NCBI RefSeq assembly: GCF_001982635.1
Contig: NZ_MKFI01000004.1
Coordinates: forward strand, 117,609-181,608
DNA: 64,000 nt
DNA from: Bradyrhizobium mercantei
GTDB lineage: Bacteria; Pseudomonadota; Alphaproteobacteria; Rhizobiales; Xanthobacteraceae
Direction: 5' to 3'
Part shown: positions 62,164-64,000 of the stretch, one piece after another
Layout: every line of letters starts with the position of its first letter
Numbering within the stretch: position 1 is the first letter of the stretch
Program-made: the position numbers and the translations under genes
Notes under the pieces: model-generated
What the model saw: the letters and a program-made list of their open reading frames with translations, nothing else
Told to the model about the DNA's origin: nothing
Database searches by the model: none

Positions 62164-63564
62164 CTATTTGGCGTCGGCGAAAGCGGCCAGAATGCGCGCC
62201 CAGGAGCGGATGCCCTTGTGGTAGCTCTTGAGATCGTACTTCTCGTTCGGCGAATGGATATTGTCGTCGTCGAGCCCGAAGCCGACCAGCACGCTGTCGA
62301 GGCCGAGCGTGCGCTTGAAATCGGCGACGATCGGGATCGAGGCGCCGGAGCCGATCAGGAGCGCCTCCTTGCCCCATTCATCGGTCAGCGCGCGGCGGGC
62401 GGCTGCCAGCGGCTTCATGTTCCAGTCGAGCGCGATTGCCGGCGCTGAGGAATGATCGGTAAACTCGGCGTTGCAGTCCGCCGGCAGGCGCGCCTTCACA
62501 TAGTCGCGGAATGCGTTGCGGATCTTCTCGGGATCCTGTCCCTCGACCAGGCGGAACGAGACCTTTGCCGACGCCTCGGCCGCGATCACCGTCTTCGAGC
62601 CCTCGCCGGTGTAGCCGCCGATGATGCCGTTGATGTCGCAGGTCGGGCGCGAGGACACCTGCTCGATCAGCAGCCGATCCTTCTCGCCCGCGGGCACCGA
62701 AAGACCGATCGGCTTGAGGAAGCTCTCCGGCGTCAGATTGAGCTGCTTCCACTGCGCCAGGATGTCCGGCGGCAGATCCTTCACGCCGTCGTAGAAACCG
62801 GGGATGGTGATGTGGCCGTTGTCGTCATGCAAGCCGCCGAGGATCCGGGTCAGCACGCGGATCGGGTTCTGCGCGCCGCCGCCGAACACGCCCGAATGCA
62901 GGTCGCGATTGGCGGCCTTGATCTTGACCTCGTCATAGACCAGGCCGCGCAGCGAGGTGGTGATCGCCGGCGTGTTGGGGTCCCACATGCCGGTATCGCA
63001 GACCAGTGCGAAGTCGGCCTTGAGCTCGGCCTTGTTCGCCTCGAGGAACGGCACGAAATTCTTCGAGCCGATCTCCTCCTCGCCCTCGATGACGATGGTG
63101 ATGTCGACCGGCAGCGATCCCGTCACGTTCTTCCAGGCGCGGCACGCCTCGACGAAGGTCATCAACTGTCCCTTGTCGTCCTCGGCGCCGCGCGCGACGA
63201 TGATCTTGCGCCCGTCGGCATGGTCGGTGACCACGGGCTCGAACGGCGGACGGTGCCAGAGGTTCAGGGGGTCGACCGGCTGCACGTCGTAGTGGCCGTA
63301 GAACAGCACATGCGGGCGCCCATCGGTCGAGCCGTTCAATTTGCCGACCACGGCCGGATGGCCGGCGGTCGGCCGCACCTCGGTCTTGAAGCCGAGGGTC
63401 GCGATATCCTTGGCGAGATGATCGGCGGCTGCCTTGCAGTCATTGGCGAAGGCCGGATCGGCCGAGATCGACTTGATCCGCAGCAGCGTGAACAGCCGCT
63501 CCAGGCTGTTGTCGAAATCGGCATCGATGCGGTCGAGGACGGGCTGCAGCTTGGCGTTGGACAT
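62164..63564 (-). CDS. M20-family metallopeptidase (dipeptidase)
   Basis: 466 residues. All M20 dinuclear-zinc motifs are visible: VLFYGHYDVQPVD (His ligand, Asp), ARGAEDDKGQ (bridging Asp), IEGEEEIGS (catalytic Glu and ligand) and the dimerisation/lid domain with NRDLHSGVFGGG. The last ligand lies in DDDNIHSPNEKY. Cytoplasmic (no signal). It should cut dipeptides or acyl-amino acids. The C-terminus is complete. A strong terminator follows it. Confidence 0.93.
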   Translation of the reverse strand: MSNAKLQPVLDRIDADFDNSLERLFTLLRIKSISADPAFANDCKAAADHLAKDIATLGFKTEVRPTAGHPAVVGKLNGSTDGRPHVLFYGHYDVQPVDPLNLWHRPPFEPVVTDHADGRKIIVARGAEDDKGQLMTFVEACRAWKNVTGSLPVDITIVIEGEEEIGSKNFVPFLEANKAELKADFALVCDTGMWDPNTPAITTSLRGLVYDEVKIKAANRDLHSGVFGGGAQNPIRVLTRILGGLHDDNGHITIPGFYDGVKDLPPDILAQWKQLNLTPESFLKPIGLSVPAGEKDRLLIEQVSSRPTCDINGIIGGYTGEGSKTVIAAEASAKVSFRLVEGQDPEKIRNAFRDYVKARLPADCNAEFTDHSSAPAIALDWNMKPLAAARRALTDEWGKEALLIGSGASIPIVADFKRTLGLDSVLVGFGLDDDNIHSPNEKYDLKSYHKGIRSWARILAAFADAK

Positions 63565-63657
63565 CGCGGATATCCTGTTTCATTGGACGTTGCGCCAGTT
63601 TGTAGCGCGCCGGCCGCCGCAGGCAAAGCCGGTTGCCCGCTCCACCGTCGCGCGATG

Positions 63658-64000
63658 TTACCTGCGCAGAATGCCGCCGAGCGCGCCGCGTACCAGCGCG
63701 CGGCCGATCGAGCCGCCGACCGAACCGCCGACCGACTTGCCGAGATCTGCGACCACGCCGCCGATCACCTTGTCGGTCACCGAGCGCGTGACGTTGCGCG
63801 CGATCACCTGCCCGGTCGAGAGCCGGCCGCGCTTGACATTGGTGCCGAAGATCGTCGCGGCGATCGAACCGATCTGGCCGAGGATGCCGCCCCCCTCGCC
63901 GCCACCCGCACCGTCAGCCGGCGCCGCCGCCCCCGACAGCCGCTTCTGGATGATCTCGTAGGCGGATTCAGCGTCGATAGCAGTGTCGTATTTTCCCTTC
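63658..64000 (-). CDS. HerA-like helicase (DUF853), C-terminal part only
   Basis: The frame enters from the right edge and ends at TAA 63658, giving 113 residues. It includes KGKYDTAIDAESAYEIIQKR, a Gly/Ala/Asp-rich linker (GGGEGGG), then a basic Gly-rich tail (GGSIGRALVRGALGGILRR) that matches the end of the DUF853/HerA-like ATPase family. The ATPase domain is outside the window. These proteins are hexameric DNA translocases or helicases linked to repair. Confidence 0.82.
   Translation of the reverse strand, partial: KGKYDTAIDAESAYEIIQKRLSGAAAPADGAGGGEGGGILGQIGSIAATIFGTNVKRGRLSTGQVIARNVTRSVTDKVIGGVVADLGKSVGGSVGGSIGRALVRGALGGILRR

Overview
The window looks like a chromosomal segment of a Bradyrhizobium-type alphaproteobacterium (order Hyphomicrobiales). 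I infer this from the high GC content, the gene families present (MucR, DUF2336, DUF1491, YcgN, a DivJ/PleC-like kinase), CtrA-type TTAA-N7-TTAA boxes, several liv transport genes, and dispersed hairpin repeats of the kind common in that genus. No rRNA, tRNA, CRISPR array or complete mobile element was seen. All calls come from reading the sequence; no database search was run.

Region 1 (1 to about 26.1 kb) is a large exopolysaccharide (EPS) locus. A truncated glycoside hydrolase lies at the left edge. A plus-strand block follows: a GT4 glycosyltransferase, an AlgD-like nucleotide-sugar dehydrogenase and a methyltransferase. A long minus-strand unit reads from 16.6 down to 4.1 kb: Wza-like exporter, Wzy/ligase-like protein, secreted Gly/Ala-rich protein, Wzc-like tyrosine kinase (BY-kinase), membrane-anchored accessory protein, methyltransferase, GT4, second Wzy/ligase-like protein, Wzx-like flippase and two more methyltransferases. 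Most junctions in its second half are 4-base ATGA overlaps. A plus-strand block (16.8 to 20.3 kb) carries two small envelope proteins, a divergent Wzy/ligase-like protein, a PPP-type phosphatase and a second accessory protein that resembles the one next to the kinase. A WcaJ-like initiating phosphotransferase (20.4 to 21.8 kb) and a UDP-glucuronate 4-epimerase (25.1 to 26.1 kb) complete the pathway. Together these give activated sugars, lipid-linked assembly, flipping, polymerisation, export and a kinase that may be countered by the phosphatase. Between 22.2 and 25.0 kb is a gene-poor, AT-richer island with three small proteins that share a leucine-zipper-like segment.

Region 2 (26 to 33 kb) holds small hypothetical and membrane genes, a degenerate tandem repeat, Ku (end joining) with a small neighbour, a Flp-type pilin, a ThDP-dependent enzyme and an NDH-2-like oxidoreductase.

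Region 3 (33.4 to 42.1 kb) is a branched-chain amino-acid type ABC operon (binding protein, LivH, LivM, fused LivG-LivF, second paralogous binding protein), then a 14-TM drug-efflux-type MFS protein and a YcgN protein.

Region 4 (42.4 to 64 kb) is mixed housekeeping and regulation: PBP1A, a DUF1214/DUF1254 pair, an MBL hydrolase divergent from a LysR regulator, a lipoprotein, DUF2336 behind two CtrA boxes, an Old-Yellow-Enzyme reductase, DUF1491, an ankyrin protein, a DivJ/PleC-like histidine kinase overlapping a peptidoglycan-binding protein, DUF5330, SufE, MucR, a Pro-rich membrane protein, a GT39-type membrane glycosyltransferase, a class II aldolase, an M20 peptidase and the C-terminus of a HerA-like ATPase.

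The most interesting proposal is that the EPS locus carries two matched signalling modules: a BY-kinase with a membrane-anchored accessory protein, and a PPP phosphatase with a paralogous accessory protein.
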